Counted from the first letter of the stretch, positions 20,601 to 34,620 are shown. The stretch is DNA of 64,000 nucleotides from Enoplolaimus lenunculus (GCA_030248215.1 JASANG010002029.1:1-64000), one strand, 5' to 3'. Made by a program: numbers and translations. The notes: generated from the sequence alone by a model not told the origin.

Positions 20601-23600
20601 CGGGGTACGCTCTTGATGTTAGTTGTCTTCAAATATAATATGTACGTATATACGTATGTGTATATATTATATATACTTAAACAATATGTTTTTACGCTCG
20701 GTGAACTATCATGAATTTGATCGACAGATGCATATTTTAGTTTTATTGCCTAAATGTGGTGGGGGGGTTAGGATGAGTTAGTCTTTTTCGAGTTGTGTAC
20801 TCCTGTCCTAATCTCCAAGAGTATTCTCACTCTTATTTGGACAGGGAAGGCGGCAAGTGCGTAGTCTTTTACATTTTATTGCATTATGTGTTTTGAATGT
20901 GGCACAACCCTTAACATTTTGTGGATAAGCTGATCATCAAGTTTATACCCAGGCGACGTAAAGACAAATCGAAAAGGTCATGTTCTGACCTATGTTTGGT
21001 CATTTAAAAACCACAATGCTAAATTTCCGTGATTGTCTTTTGGGTGTTGTTCATTTAGTATTTTTATGAGCCTTTGCTTAACGGACCTTGATTCAGATGG
21101 AAGTACAAACAAGTGGTGGCAGAACCGCAGCGACAAAGAGGCAACTGCCAGACTCTGATTTTGAGAAAAAAGTCATTATTTACCCTCCAGACAACAAATT
21201 GTAAAATTTAGCCCGCATGCGTACTTGGAGTACTCATAGATATTTATTAATTGACGAGCTTTTAAACTACCATGTTGGTATCATCCTGAATTTGCAGTTA
21301 AAAATTTATAGCTGCAGAAACCTGTGTTTTGGAGCATAGAATTAAATAACGATTTTGGATTGTTGTGGATGTTTATTGTAGGATATTTGTTTCGGCACAC
21401 AGACTTTGCAAAGAGTGTTGTTTTCGTGTACGTACTTGATATTTTGCGTTTTTACGACTGTGTGTTATTTGTGGCACTTTGGGTTTGTAACCTGATCTTT
21501 TATGACGGACCATTTGTTTACAAATTACCGGCGGTCACATAAAATATATCGTGCGTTGTTTATATGTTGTTGTTGTTTCGTCTCGGTTTTGACGACACGT
21601 GTTGCTTTGCACTAGCAACAGCATTGCAGTGTGCTGTGGCATAGAGGTTTCCGGGTTTGACCGGCAAATTTGTTATTGGAAAGACAGAGAAGAATATAAA
21701 ACAGCGGCTTGTACAAGGAAAGAGATCGAGGGGATATATCCCCTCCGAAAATGTCTAGAAAAGCAAGAAAAAGCGCGTTTAGTCTTGAGAAATCTCTTCT
21801 AGATCCTCGAGATCAAAAAATGTCATTTATATTAGGTTATGCCCTATCAAAATTAAATGCGTAGAAAAGCACAGTTGTACGACTTTATTATTTGAAATAT
21901 GTGCTTCATGTAGTGCTTAGCGGAAGAGGTTTATGTTCAGGATTTTAAATTTGAGGTTTACGAAGCGAAGAGTGCCCAGATTTCTTGGTTTAACGGTTGT
22001 ACAGGGGTTGCAATTGTTTCAAACAATCAAAGGAAACACAACATTTTTACTAACGATTCGGGATACATAAAACACGATACCCGGTTCATTTTAAGATCTT
22101 ATGTGTTGTATAGAGACGCCTAAATTTTTTATCATCTCGTAAAATGAGTTGTGTCGCCATATTCTCAATCAAATGTCTGTAGAAGCTTTCACCAGTTAAC
22201 AATAGCTTTTTAAAATAGGTTTTCAACAGGCGAAAGCCGACATTTGTGGGTGTCAAAATGCACAATCGTAGGGTGTGTTGAATTCGAAAAAATGTGCTAA
22301 ATTTCAAAGCTCACCGTTGTTTGGTTCAAAAGTTACAGGACCTATCACCAGCTGGCAGTATGTGCTACACACATTTTTTGATAATACACGGCTACTAGTT
22401 TCTGGTGTTTGCTATTATACGTACGTAATCGGTGTTTAGAATTTTAGAATTCAATGTGTGTGTAGTGTGCACGTGGTGGAATTGTTGAAAAATAATAATT
22501 TATTGTTTTCGTTTGAAAACATTTTTTGTTGCTTCTTTGAATTTTTGCCAGAATAAAACGTTATCTCATAAGTGTTTGTGATCGAATAACACAAAAATTG
22601 AGAATTTTTATAATTTTCTGGGGCAAGTTTTACGTGTGATATGCAATGCTTTAAGTTTTTTTGGAAAATAACAACAGCGAAACAACCACGTATTACAATA
22701 TGTGGTAGCAATTGAGAGATGAAGATAATAATAGTATGTATATAGTCTGCATTTGATTTTATTAACTGTTCCGGGTACATAGCTATTATATATCAGTGTC
22801 AGTGATGAAATGAACCGAACCAAACCATTAACCATTTGTAATAAAATGATGTTGTTTTAATGAGCAGAGTGAACGAATTTTAAACCTGATAGTTTTAGCG
22901 GTTTTAGCGTCAATTACCTGGGATTTCACTAGCGAGGAGAAAGGGTGTCAATTGCAGCCGAGTTTTCTCCACTCCGACCCTTTCCCCCGTGACCACATTT
23001 TCTACAAATACCAAAATTATTATAATTTTCAAATTATTGAAGTCTACTTTACACCAGTTTTAACGTCAAGCAAGTATTATAGGTTTGAGGCAGGGAATTT
23101 GCATGGTGAATTTTCGCATTTATATACGCGGATGTCCACACGAGGGGCATTGGGGCCGTGCCCCCAAATTGCCTCGGTTTAAAAGTAAACAATCTTGGGT
23201 TGCAATTATAGGGGCGCCCCTGAATTATTCCGTGCCCCCCTAACATAATGTTTTGCAGGCGCCTCTCTGTAATACATATAATATACATATTATATATAAT
23301 ATATATACGTACATAAATAAGTGATTTTGTGACAAAACGGAATTAGGCGTATATGATTTCACCGTTTTCTGTTTTGACAAAATTACCGACGGATGGCCAA
23401 AACAATTGCCATGGGTTGAATTTTACTTGTAACCGGGAAATAACTGCAATTTATGAAGATAATGTACTTCCAATTCGATGTATATTGTTGGCACTACACG
23501 GTCTACACAACCCCTGTTCATAGATTTGCCCAAAGCTAAAGACCACGCCGGGAATCGAACTTCGGCCCTCGTGCACTCGAGTCAAGCATGCTACCACTAC

Positions 23601-26600
23601 ACCGTGTGATCATTGCAACAACCTCATATACGTACCGGTATATGTGCATATGCATTACAATTTTTTTGCTTTACATACACTTACTGTACTCACCATATAT
23701 ATTGATTTAAGCCTGTGTAAGTTTAAAAATGGGCTGTTGTATATATGCGCCATTACTTATCAATACATGTTTGATTTGTATATATTCAGATGCAAAATAT
23801 GTTCTATAACGCGCACAATGGGACGTTTTCACCAAACGTCATCCAGTCGGTATCGTCTGCAACAGCTGATGTGACAGAGTACGAGCGTATTCAGCATGCG
23901 GTGACGATTCATCCATTGAAACAGCGACAATTGCTTCGATTGATTCATTTATACTTCCGACGCGATAAATTGTCTGATCTACGGTATCGGCTGTTACAGC
24001 TGCGACGTGATTGGACACAAGCAGGTATGTATCGCATAAAGTTCAGCCAATCACGCGTTAGGAACTTGAGTCTAAACTTAGGCCTGAGAAATAGCGTAAG
24101 CCTAAATGGGTGATACTAATAATTTCTGCAAAGAACCTCTTGTCTGTTGTTGTTTCGTATCTTGTTTTAGAATATAGGTTTTGTGGTCTGTGCATAAGAG
24201 TATTTACATATTTTTACACTTTGTTGTTTGTACATAACTTTGTACCGGTGTACGTTTTGATTTCAGGAATACAAATTGGTGTCGTTGAACCAAAAAATGA
24301 AAGTATGTTAGCGCATTGTTTACTTGTGTTTGAAATGGTTATTTGTGTTGCGTGAAATAGTGGTTTGAAGAGTAAATGACTACTTATGCGTTGTGACGGC
24401 CATTAGCGACTTTGAAAAAAGTTGTGCTGAGAAAATTGACGGCAACGGATTTACAGAAAATTTTGTGGCAACGCAGCTCAGCACAATTACGCAGCAGTTA
24501 ATATAGAAATTGTAGGTCGGGGGTGTGCATTGTCAACTGAAAATTGCTTATATTTTCGACGTCAGCTTTGAGGTAATAGTTGTTAAAGTGAGCCCTTGTA
24601 TAATTTTGAGGTCTAAAACTGGATGGAGGTAACGAAGTTTCATTCAATTAGAAGAAAGTTGTAATTTGTTGAGCCTGAAACTTATGAATTTTTCTAATTG
24701 TGTGTGCTTCAATTAGTTACCAAAATTTCGCTTATTAGTTGTCATCGTTTTTGAAATGTGTGTATATTTGTGTATTTTAGATACATATTTTGAACCTTCT
24801 CTGTTTTCATACAGTCAAAAATACATCACTACAGTGCCATATTCTGTGTTACAATCGACTCAGCTGTGGGAATTTATATCGCCATCGTTGGTTTACTGCG
24901 CTGGTGGGAACTCGTGTCCACGACATTCTATTGAAACACTTCAGACTGTTGCGTTCCGGGAAAATGTCAGACGGGTATGTGAAATTTTCATGAGAGAGGT
25001 AGTAGGTTTGATCAAACTTTATATTGTCATATTTGCGGCCAATGTTACTGTTTGGGGCGTAAAGCCGTAGCAGAAGCATATTTTTAAACCTCAGGGATGG
25101 GATATGTTTAAACGCCGCTAACACAGTAACGCAGGCCATATTTGCAATGGTTAATTGACGTTTATATAAAAATTGAACCGTGACACCAAACGGCTTACTC
25201 TCAATCGGACAACATTCATACGATGTTCATATCCCGCCCATAAATGAATGGGGTAGGCGAAAAACGCAAGCTACGTAGAGTACATTTTTCTCTATACAGA
25301 ATATATCAGATGCATAATCTTGTTAAAAGAAATCATCCTCTCTTGAAATATTGACAGATTCTTGATCTAATGAACCGGCATGCCCGACAACGTGGTCGCA
25401 TTCTTGAATTCACTGAGATTCTGTATGCATATCGCCGTAACACTCCGACGTCAGATGGTGTAGAATATATAATGGATTTGCTTATGTTGTATAAAAAGTT
25501 CAAAGGTTAGTGTAGATTCGTTTCGAAATGATCGGCTTTTAGCCTAAATGCGGAAATAAATTTGGCAAAGTTTCTTACTTAGAAATGGTAGAAGGTAGTC
25601 TTGCTTAGTTCTTTTGTAAACACTGCCATCAGGGACGGACAGTCTCTGTCTCGACAAGTCTAGTATTTGGCTGGTCTTGATCTCGGTTTTTGAGTCTCAG
25701 TAGGTTTCGAGCCGAGAGTAAAGCTCCAAAACAAAGTTCTTATCTACTTGTTTATCCTTATTTCTTAATGACAAAATATATACCTACTGTATTCGTTGAT
25801 TTTAAATGAAAAAATTTCGCGGTTTTTAGTGTTATCTGATTAGCTATTCAACGATTGTTTGCAGGTACAGCAGGTTTTTACTCTAAACGCCAATCACATT
25901 CGAAAAACTGATTCAAAACTGTTAGAAAAATTTGATTTTCATTAACCGAGATTAAGGCCTGCAGTATCGGTCCCGGCAGGTTGTGTCTTGGGCCTCGCTT
26001 TTTGACTGAGACCGTCCATCTCTGACTGCAAGATTATTGTTTTACAGGGAAACGAATCACAGTGCCTGTACGGCGCCACGCATATATTAAGCAGATGTTC
26101 GCTGATATGGAGTTTCGGTGGCTCATTTCATATCCTTCTGCAAAACAAGTTCAATCTACATTGTCTCCTGGTTCGGTGTCTAATGATTTTGTAAACACTT
26201 CCAACGATAAGCTGTACAGCCAAAATTTGAAACCTGGTGAGTAGCTTAGGAAAGTTTAGTAATAGGTTGTTCACGCAATGCACGTCTAAATTAACTGGAA
26301 TATTTTCTGCATGACTTTGTTTGTCAAAAATTTTATAATCAAAATGTTTCTCTGGTTATATGACAAAGTATAAGTATACGAAGTATGCAACAGTGTTTCC
26401 TAGATCATGGTTATTTCAAGCTAAAGAAGTCTAGGTGTTCTTAGTTTTTTATACTTGTTTTATATTTGTTATGTCATTGCATTTTTAGCGAATATCGAAT
26501 CACATTCGCGACATTCTCAAACGTCTGTGCCAGTAGTACACATCATTTTGCCATTGTCCGGACGCCTTGAAACATTCCAAAGATTCCTCATTCACTTGGA

Positions 26601-27507
26601 GTCGACTTGTTTACTATTACAGCTTCGGTCACAAACGGCTGCTAGGCAAAACTTTGGCCCCCGTTCGCGGACTGAATTCAACCAACATAGTACTGCTGCA
26701 GACCGTCCATGCGGTCCTATTAGCCTGCTTGTGGTATATTTTGAGCCACAAGAAAATTTGGATGGCTCAAATATTGCTTTAACTCAGAATTTGCCCTCTC
26801 AAGAATCGTCATTTAACATTGTGGAAACGCTACTAGCTAATGTTGTTCGTCGTCATGGAGATTTTAGCGCGAAGGCTATTAAAATGGAGGGTGCGTTTAG
26901 CAGAGGGGCCGGGTTAATGGCAGGTGCTAAATTGATGCCCCGGGACGCTCTGTTGTTTTTGACCGATGTCGATATGGCGTTTGAGGCCGATTTTTTCATT
27001 CGAGCTCGTCTAAATACAGTCCAAGGGGTCTCAATTAACTTTCCGATTGTGTTTTCACAGTACGATGAGAGTTTTCGGTCGAAATTTGAGTATAAACAAA
27101 AAGAAATGGGAAGCAATCATAGGGAAGATTTGGGTGGGTCTAATATGGATAACAAGATTTTTGGCGATTACACACGCACAGCGGGATATTTTCGACATTT
27201 TGGCTACGGGATTGTGACCACATATCAGTCAGATTTAGTCGCTGTCGGCGGGTATTCAACTGCGATCAAAGGTTGGGGCCTAGAAGATGTGGATCTCTTC
27301 GAAAAGTTCTTGAAATCGCCGCATAATTATACTCTGTTTCGATCCCCTGATCCCGGTCTCGTTCACGTATATCATGTCGTTGTTTGCAATCCATTAACAC
27401 TACCACCTGCGCAGTATCGAATGTGCCTGGGTAGTAAAGCATCGTCTTATGCAGCGCAATCTACGCTAGTTCGTGCGCTTACGAACGTTTTAGTTGGACG
27501 TCGATAA
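17698..27507 (+). CDS. CHSY: Chondroitin sulfate synthase (CHSY1/CHSY3-like), complete, 8 exons
   Basis: Golgi type II enzyme of the CHSY1/CHSY3 (worm sqv-5) family, which builds chondroitin by alternately adding GlcA and GalNAc. Exons I place: 17698-18410, 19904-20162, 23790-24024, 24267-24302, 24781-24974, 25358-25505, 26048-26236, 26489-27507. All have GT/AG borders, phases agree and the total is 930 codons plus stop (human CHSY1 has about 800). The start is the first ATG before a basic stretch and a membrane anchor (SWLALFVLGFCGGIAIVMG, about residues 53-71). The fringe-like domain shows GVMSAGPLLATRA, PPQKKSFLMLRYI and the ADDDVYV metal site (D223-D225). Exon 2 has GQTGLG, YCMGGPGVI and TSHEDVEIGRC. 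The C-terminal GalNAc domain has TDVDM (750-754), FPIVFSQYD, GWGLEDVDLF (853-862) and MCLGSKAS. Introns carry transposons at 18521-18998 and 25630-26024. Promoter and poly(A) site are not identified. Very secure as to family; CHSY1 versus CHSY3 is not resolved. Confidence 0.95.
18521..18998. mobile_element. hAT-like miniature transposon (GTCTCGG family) in CHSY intron 1
   Basis: The right end reads inward TCAGGGATGGGTGATCTGGG and the left CAAGGTTGGAAGGGTTGGTC; both ends are rich in GGTCTCG. Inside, about 85 bases (CGATGAACCAAAAATTGACC onward) occur twice in tandem at 18812-18892 and 18896-18980. A relative lies at 25630. Confidence 0.65.
23541..23611 (-). tRNA. tRNA-like sequence, probably pseudogene or SINE head
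   Basis: 71 bases reading on the minus strand from GATCACACGGTGTAGTGG to CCCGGCGTGGTC. The acceptor stem pairs 6 of 7, the D stem pairs fully, and both internal promoter boxes are good (GTGTAGTGGTAGC; GTTCGATTCCC). The anticodon stem has two mismatches (loop CTCGAGT, nominal anticodon CGA without the long serine variable arm) and the T stem has three, so a functional tRNA is unlikely. Within CHSY intron 2. Confidence 0.5.
25630..26024. mobile_element. hAT-like miniature transposon (GTCTCGG family) in CHSY intron 6
   Basis: Ends CAGGGACGGACAGTCTCTGT and, inward from the right, CAGAGATGGACGGTCTCAGT. Flanks ACTGCCAT and ACTGCAAG are consistent with a decayed 8-base duplication. Same family as the intron 1 element. 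Confidence 0.72.
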
Positions 27508-27701
27508 GCGTCTGCTCGCTAAGGTAAAGCGTAAACCTAAACACGAATAAGGGTGGTGCTATACTTTTTAAAAATTTGTCTTCCGGCGCCGGTCATCACC
27601 GTGCATCGTCGTACGTCATCTTGTGATTTTCCTAATGGCAAATATTTGACGTTTCCCATTTGTAAAAGTTCTCTTTTATGACCGAAAAATGACAATTGAT
27701 G

Positions 27702-27972
27702 CAAGGTGCAAACGGAGGTGACAAATACCGAAGCCGGAGCCAGAGGTCAACGAAACTTTAATATCTGCAATATGTTGTTAACTCTGCGAAAGTTCGGAAA
27801 TTCTGTTCTGAAAATTGTGACAAAAGTAAAACGAAACGTGCTTAACAGATAAATTTTGCTAAATTATGCAAAATTTTACTACCGAAAATGCCGGAACCTA
27901 CGGCAAAAATTCTACCGGAGCCGGAGCCCGAATTTCTGCTGAAGCCGGAGTCAGAACTCCGGATGTACCCTG
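27702..27972. mobile_element. Miniature transposon with CCGGAG-rich ends
   Basis: Ends CAAGGTGCAAACGGAGGTGA and inward right CAGGGTACATCCGGAGTTCT, GCCGGAGCC repeats at both ends. A relative at 29955-30178 has ends CATGGGTGCAACCAGGAG and CAAGGTACTACCGGAGG, and a one-sided piece starts near 44179 (ATGCAACCGGAGGTTG). Just downstream of the CHSY stop. Confidence 0.6.
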
Positions 27973-29954
27973 ATGATTGGGCATTTTTTGATAATATGCA
28001 GTAAACTATTGAAAAGAAAACAACCCGTCTGGCGCGTTTTTGTTTGCTACAATCACTGTCATGTTTTGTTTTATATCATTTATAAAGTAAAATTTTAAAT
28101 CTGTTATTTTGTCGAGTGTAGTAGTGTTTAAAACTGAAAATTTGGCGTGACATTTGTATTGAAATGCATCAATTTCAAAAACTTTGGCAATTCGCGTAAA
28201 CGAAGAGTATACAAACTATTAAATGATGAGCTTGTATTTTGTTCAGTGCTGCGGCTCGTACGTTTTAGCCAGTCCGATCCTCACTTTTTAATGCATGGTT
28301 ACGCACGTCACTGCTCACCAAAACTCGGACGAAGCCCCTCAAAGTGGTTTGAATAATGCATAAGAAATACATAGTGCTGTGCTAAAGTTTTTTGTTTGCA
28401 AGATCCTAACGTTTCATGATGTTCCAGTGTTTTAGGACAAGGTTCGCAGTTAAGGTTGGAGCTGCAAGTTCTTTCTGTCAAAAACTGCACGTGCGTGCAA
28501 ATTACTGTTGCCACTTCTCGCTACAGAGTGCTTTAGCCTCGCTTCAATGAATCAAGGCACAGCCAAAATAGGCAAATAATCAAATAATTGACAAGAATAA
28601 GCATCATTAATCATTTGTCATGAAGCTTAAGGGCATTCTTCTTTAATGATTACAGATACCTACTCAGGAGGACATCTGTATTCAACCTACATACGTTCAC
28701 CATTTCTGGAAGTTGGCGGGGTAGCGGGATCCCCATGGGGATCCCCACGAAAATTTTCCACGGGGTGGACTGGAGTGGTGTTGAAAATTCTTACCCCATG
28801 ACATTCAAGATACAATGTACATAAAAGAACAGTCACGTACGTACTTGCTTTCAATAACTAATTGCAGACGCCAACATATGAAAATGAAACTATATATTGG
28901 CCTCTATCAACTCATTTTATGCTTTTAGAGATTAGGCAGTAAAATATTTTCTAATTGACCCCAAATTAACAAACAAACTCAACGAAGAGTGCAACTTTTG
29001 CAAAACTTCGAAAAATTTAGTGATACCACAGCCTGTCGGAAAAGTAGGTATATATACCGCCTCTTAAAGGTAAACAACTCAGACCCCGAAAGTACATCAA
29101 AGTGTTTTGAACGTAGCAAAATACCCGGCGCAGTAAGTTGCGCTACTGCATATTATACGTATATATTATAACCTGAAAACAAATTCAACTGACAAAAAGA
29201 TTTTCCATTTTGTTCAAGGGCAAAGGTGCTTTGAAACCATTCAGTATTCAAGCTTTAAAGGTAACTACAAAGCGAATCTTACAGAACTTCACGTTTTCGA
29301 AAAGAAAGTTTCCGGCCCTGAATGACATTTTGACATTATTGTTATTGTTTTTTAACAATGAAAATGAATAGCTTGAATTCAAATGAAGCGTAGAAAATTT
29401 TCTTCATTTTTGACATTTTTTGTTTTGATTTCAGCGTAAACACTTGAAATACAGAAAGGTGAAAGTCAACACAATTTTATTAAATATTATGCAATTTCTA
29501 CGTGTACGATATCGAATTTTTTCTGCTGAAGGGATTTCGGATTGCCGAATAATTTTTTATTTTAAACACAAAATATTTACTGTATACTGTGTTTGTGGTT
29601 TACGGGCTTGAAGTTAAAAATTTAATTTGATTTAATGAAGGTACTTCAATCAGTCAGCTGCGGATCAAGTAATTTCTGATGAAAAAGGCCGCACGATGCT
29701 TTACTGGGGAAGACTTCGTCAAGCGACCAAGAAGCCAAACCCAAACTAAGTAGTAAATATTAATTCAAAAACTTCGTTCTCAACCTTGTAGGTGAGCCTA
29801 GGCTTTTCATGGTCACCTTTTCTTCGCCGGTGTCATAAGTGGATTTTCAAATAATACCTGTTCTGGACATGACCATCCCTGGAGGAGTCAGACTTGGCTG
29901 AGGTCCGCTTAGACAAAATACGGTGTGAAAACTTGCTCATATATAAATCTGTTC

Positions 29955-30178
29955 CATGGGTGCAACCAGGAGTGGTCCGCAAAATTTGGCAAAGCTGGAA
30001 CCGTAGGTAATGCAGTGCAGGAGGAGAAATAACATTAGGTAACTAAAATAATGTTTCATTTGCTAAAAAACACCGAACGATACAATATGTGTGAAATTAT
30101 AAAAAATTCCATTACCGAAATTACCGGAACTTTGGGTAGAAATTCTAAACACAGAGGCACACCTCCGGTAGTACCTTG
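29955..30178. mobile_element. Miniature transposon, second CCGGAG-family copy
   Basis: About 224 bp with inverted ends as described for 27702-27972, and an interior sharing the block AAATTCCATTACCGAAATTACCGGAAC-like (shown in part) with the first copy's TTTTACTACCGAAAATGCCG. No clear target duplication. Confidence 0.55.
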
Positions 30179-30189
30179 GACCCTTCAGG

Positions 30190-33100
30190 ATTTTTGGCCC
30201 TTTTGAAACGTTGATCTTTCATCGCTCTGTGTCTGAAACTGGGACGTATATATATAGCTTAATGTGTATTTAACCTATTATATTTCCACATGCTAAACGT
30301 AAACTTTATATTACAGAGTTGGGCTTTTTGTCCGTTCCCCCCATATTTCGCTAGTTTCAATGATATATGAGTTCGCCAGAAAACCAGTCAAATTTACTTT
30401 CAAAACAGTTTTTGTTTTGCGTATGCACAACTGATTTAGGAGACGTCTTGAGAAGCTCAAACAAAAAAATTTAAAGTGTTTTTAATTCAGTTTATGAAAT
30501 TTGCGCGTAAAAGCTACAATTTAGCTACTTTTGCTGCTGAGCTTGTTTGGTGCAACTAATTTTTGATCAACTTATGTTGCAAAATATTCGGATGAGAACC
30601 AGTATCTTATCCCCTGTAACATTACTTAAACTTGATAAAATTGCCCCGGAATAGATGGTGATGTGTCCTGGCTCATATAAAAGCTTTTAGACAAAGATGA
30701 TACGGTTATTTTTAATGAAATTGTGCTAGATATAATTCTCCATTGGTTTAAACGCCTAAATATATTACTAATCTGTTTGGTTCTTCCAATCTCCTAGAAG
30801 ATAAAAACTCAGTAGACTTTGGCACTAGAATACAAAACTTATGAGGGTAACGATGTGCTAATAATCTTCAATCAATTTGCTGAACGCAATTTATAAAGAA
30901 TTGCAGAAACTTTTGCAGTATCCTTAGTGCTAAACAGGCTGGATTTCAGAAACAAAACTCAAGTTAAGTTTTGTGCTCTTCAACTTAAGTCAATCTTTAC
31001 AATAAAGTATTAAAATCAGCCAAAACGTTTATTTTCACGTTGAAATCTGTGGCTGTCAACGTGTCAGAATATTTTGTCTATTAATTCAAGCTGCTATATC
31101 TGTGAATCAAATTTACTTTCCAGTAACCTTCTGAAATGATGTCATGTTGTCAATAAACGTGATAGGCTGCAAACTTACCCTCGCAAGCCGCAACCACTAT
31201 TTGTTATCTTACAGACGGCAAGAACATTTCTAGAGGGATAAAGTTTTTCTCGAAATCTACAATTCTTTTTGCGCTGTTGAAATAAGTTTTGTCCAAGATG
31301 GAGGGCGAACATCTCCACAGGGCGGGCACCCTTAGCTTTCTCATAGCAGCCACCCTGTATAAACTTCTATATTCCTATACGGACAGTGCAACAAATGGAG
31401 AGTAAAATTGTGACTTTCTCCGAAATAGGCTTTTCCGGACTACATAAACTGAGTCAAATTCGACTCCACCAGAGACAAATTCAACTGACCCGAATCGTTC
31501 AGTGAGTCGAATTTAACTCTGGCGAAGTCGAATTTTGACTCGGTTTGTGTATAGTCCGGAAAAGCCTATTTTGGAGAGAGTCAATTTCACTCACAATTTT
31601 TGCAGTGTACTGTACTATTGGATGGATACTTTTTGCTCTAACGCTGCATTGAAATTAGCACATCGTTGGGGTTTTGTGTTTTATATTCCACGATTGGTAA
31701 CCAACTCTACTGAGTATTTATCATCAGGAGATTGAAAATACATTTAGACGTTTAAACCACTAAAAATACAGCAGATTTTCATTAAAGTGACCGTAATGCA
31801 GACTTTTTTAAAAAATTTTACATGAAACAAGAAACATATCACCTTCTCTACTTTATAGTGGCATTTTGGTCTAGTAAGGTTTATTTGCAGATCACAATCC
31901 ATAGTTCAATTATAGGTATTAGCAAAATTTAAGTATACCTTTGTTGCGTTGCTATGCTTTTATTAAAATCGTTGCACGAAGAAACGTTGTCACAAATGCA
32001 GTTTTCAGGGAATATATATCTTTGCACATCAAAGAATATCAACTATTGTACAAACTGTAAGCAATTTTTCAAACTGCAACAACTATAAATAGAACTTTGA
32101 GGTCAGATTTTAAAAAACAGTAAAAAAGTTTTATTTTTGCTAAATCTGAAACTATAAATAAACAAACAAAAGACGCGATTCACTGCTTCCATTGCTTTTG
32201 CCTGCGATTTGCGTGGCATGCAACGGTGAGATTTGTAGAGGTGTGACCATCAATTTGCTTGTTTTGTTTGCAAGCTTAAAGCTGCTTTTTCAAGGACAGA
32301 TACAAAGGGATTAACAGCGGGTAATGATTAGCCAACTAATTTTAAATTTGTGTCACGTTTTCTGCTCGCTTTGCTCTCGAATTCATAAAAACTCAACCAT
32401 TACTGTAACTCCTGGTTGTATATACACCTGCCAATTGAAAATCCTGCTTACACGCATGCTGGATCAAAGGTTATGATTAGACTTAAATGAAGATGTAAAA
32501 TACTATCAGGTTTAAATTCTTCCTGCGACAATAAGTATCAATGAAATTTGCTAGCAGCGTACCTGTCCTGTAGTACTCTTAAGGAGTACTGAATGAATGC
32601 TTCAGAGATGCTTTGAGATTGGCAAATGGCCACTACTGACAGTTCTGATTACAGATTTAAAGGTTTAGCTTCGCCAAAAGTTTCGCTGAAATAGAACAAG
32701 TTCCAGATAAGCATTAGATTTTGTTTTTGTGCCCTCATGTTTTATGTAAAACAATATACCAATGTACCATTGAGTAAAACTTGTAAATGGTTTCTAATTG
32801 TTGGCGTATTAGGCTTAGGCTTAGGCTAGGGTTAGGAATGTACTTACTTTTACTACTGTAATGACCCTGCGCTATGCATAGGCACTGCATTTTGATGAGC
32901 TATTTTATTAATTGCAACAGTTGCCGTTTACGAAGTATAATTTCAATCAATCATTTTTGTCGTCTGTATACATATTTTACCACCTTCGTCAATTCAGCGA
33001 AACATTTTCAGTGCCGTCTCCGCGTGAAATAATTTTACTGTGATGTAATATTAAGTAATTATTTAATTGTCACTGTAATAATTTTCCAAAGTTAATTCGC

Positions 33101-34620
33101 GTACAATTGCTATTAACAATTTTGTTTGTATATTTTACCCTCGGCAATTATTCAAGCTAAAACATTTCGCCAACATTGTCGCCGCGGAATCAAAGCTGTA
33201 CTAAAAAAATTTTTGAATCATAAAATTCAGTATAATTTAAAACATCAATTGTTTCGTTTTTTGCACTCATTTTTCATCGCCGTTCTGTGTGTGTTTTCAA
33301 AGTCATTGTAGCATGTTTGAGACGCCCCGGAATTTCATACAAAAGACTGTATATTATGCCACTTTTCTAGTGATTGGATTAATATTCTTGCTCAAAACTA
33401 CTACAATACAGGATATTAGTGGTTTTACTAGCTTGCAGCTAAGATGACTTCCACCCCAAATCAAAAGAAATCACGCGTCTTGTTTTACACGTATTGCTTA
33501 TTTTCGGAATGAAGGGTACTTAAAAAAGCGAAAGGAGTGAATCTTCTACTGAAGAATATTTATTTTTTTGCTGCTTAATGTTGATCTTTATTTCAATTAT
33601 AATTTTTTTTTAATTTTTCATTTCTGCAATTTAAAAATTTTTCATAGTTACAGTAGATGTCTAAACGTTAAGTGGCAATGCGGCTTTGAAGGACCTTTCG
33701 ATCGAGTGTCCATACTCCATATAATTGTATTTAGTGTCACGTAAATAATGAATTTTTAAGTTTTTACTGAACAAATGAACACCAAGCTGCGAGTTTATTA
33801 AATTTGAGTTGGAATAGTAAAAAACTTTATCATGCTATGGTGGGACAGGTTTACTGCCACTCGGCAAGCTTGTTTGTAGTATTGAAAATGATGCATATAT
33901 GTTGGAGCCAATGAATAGAACATGGACGGCACAGTACAATAAGTATATGCCTAGCCCTAGGCCTAAGTAAAAAATAGTCTAAAGCTTAAGCTCCTGCCCT
34001 TAACCTTTGCATGTGCCTATTTTGGTTTAGAATTCAGGGGCGGATCATCATGGAAGCCAGTGAGGACGTGAGCCCAGGGTGTGTGACTTTAATGGGACCA
34101 TGGTGATGTAAGGTATTTATTAAAAAATACTAGCGTTTGTCGGCCTGAGGACCCAGTTACGTCATGATCAATTTCTGTGTGAACTGAAAAGTCTTTTGGC
34201 CATATAGCTTATATAGCTTATACATATTCACAGCAAGAGTGGCTACGCTTAATTTTTTTAATTCAAAGATTAACCCTGTCCAAGTTAACTCTAATTTAAT
34301 TTTAACTCAGAGAAGAGCCAACTTTCAATTCAACCGCGAGCCAACGTGACTTTGACGTTATTAAATTTGACTTTTGTGGAAGTTCCGCATAAAGCTTCGG
34401 TATGAATTATATACTATTTTTGTAATCTATATGTAAAAGAGGTAGCAGTTTAGAGTGATTTTCTGTTGGAATAAAATATTTTCACTTAAAAAAGATTTCA
34501 GTTCAATTAAATTGTCATTGTGGCGCATAGTTTGATTTAAAGTATATAGTTCTTCCTCTATCTTTTGTGATATATAGTTTAACATCTGAATTTTATACAT
34601 ACCTTGAGATTGTGGTTTTT
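30190..34620. other. Gene-poor spacer
   Basis: A palindromic transposon at 31384, two tandemly related stretches near 32965-33060 and 33125-33200 (TATTTTACC...CATTTCGCC), and decayed TTAGGC copies. No exon I can support. Confidence 0.5.
31384..31607. mobile_element. 224-bp near-palindromic miniature transposon
   Basis: The two halves are inverted copies: CAGTGCAACAAATGGAGAGT and, inward right, CACTGCAAAAATTGTGAGTG, then AAATAGGCTTTTCCGGACTA in both arms, then GAGTCAAATTCGACTC-type motifs to the centre. It would fold into a long hairpin. Confidence 0.75.

Noticed and set aside
21324-21542. 72-codon hydrophobic frame in CHSY intron 2
   Set aside because: No ATG-supported start, AT-rich codons only, no splice sites in phase with CHSY.
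23541-23611. Functional tRNA-Ser(CGA) or Gly tRNA
   Set aside because: T-stem and anticodon-stem mismatches and lack of a long variable arm.
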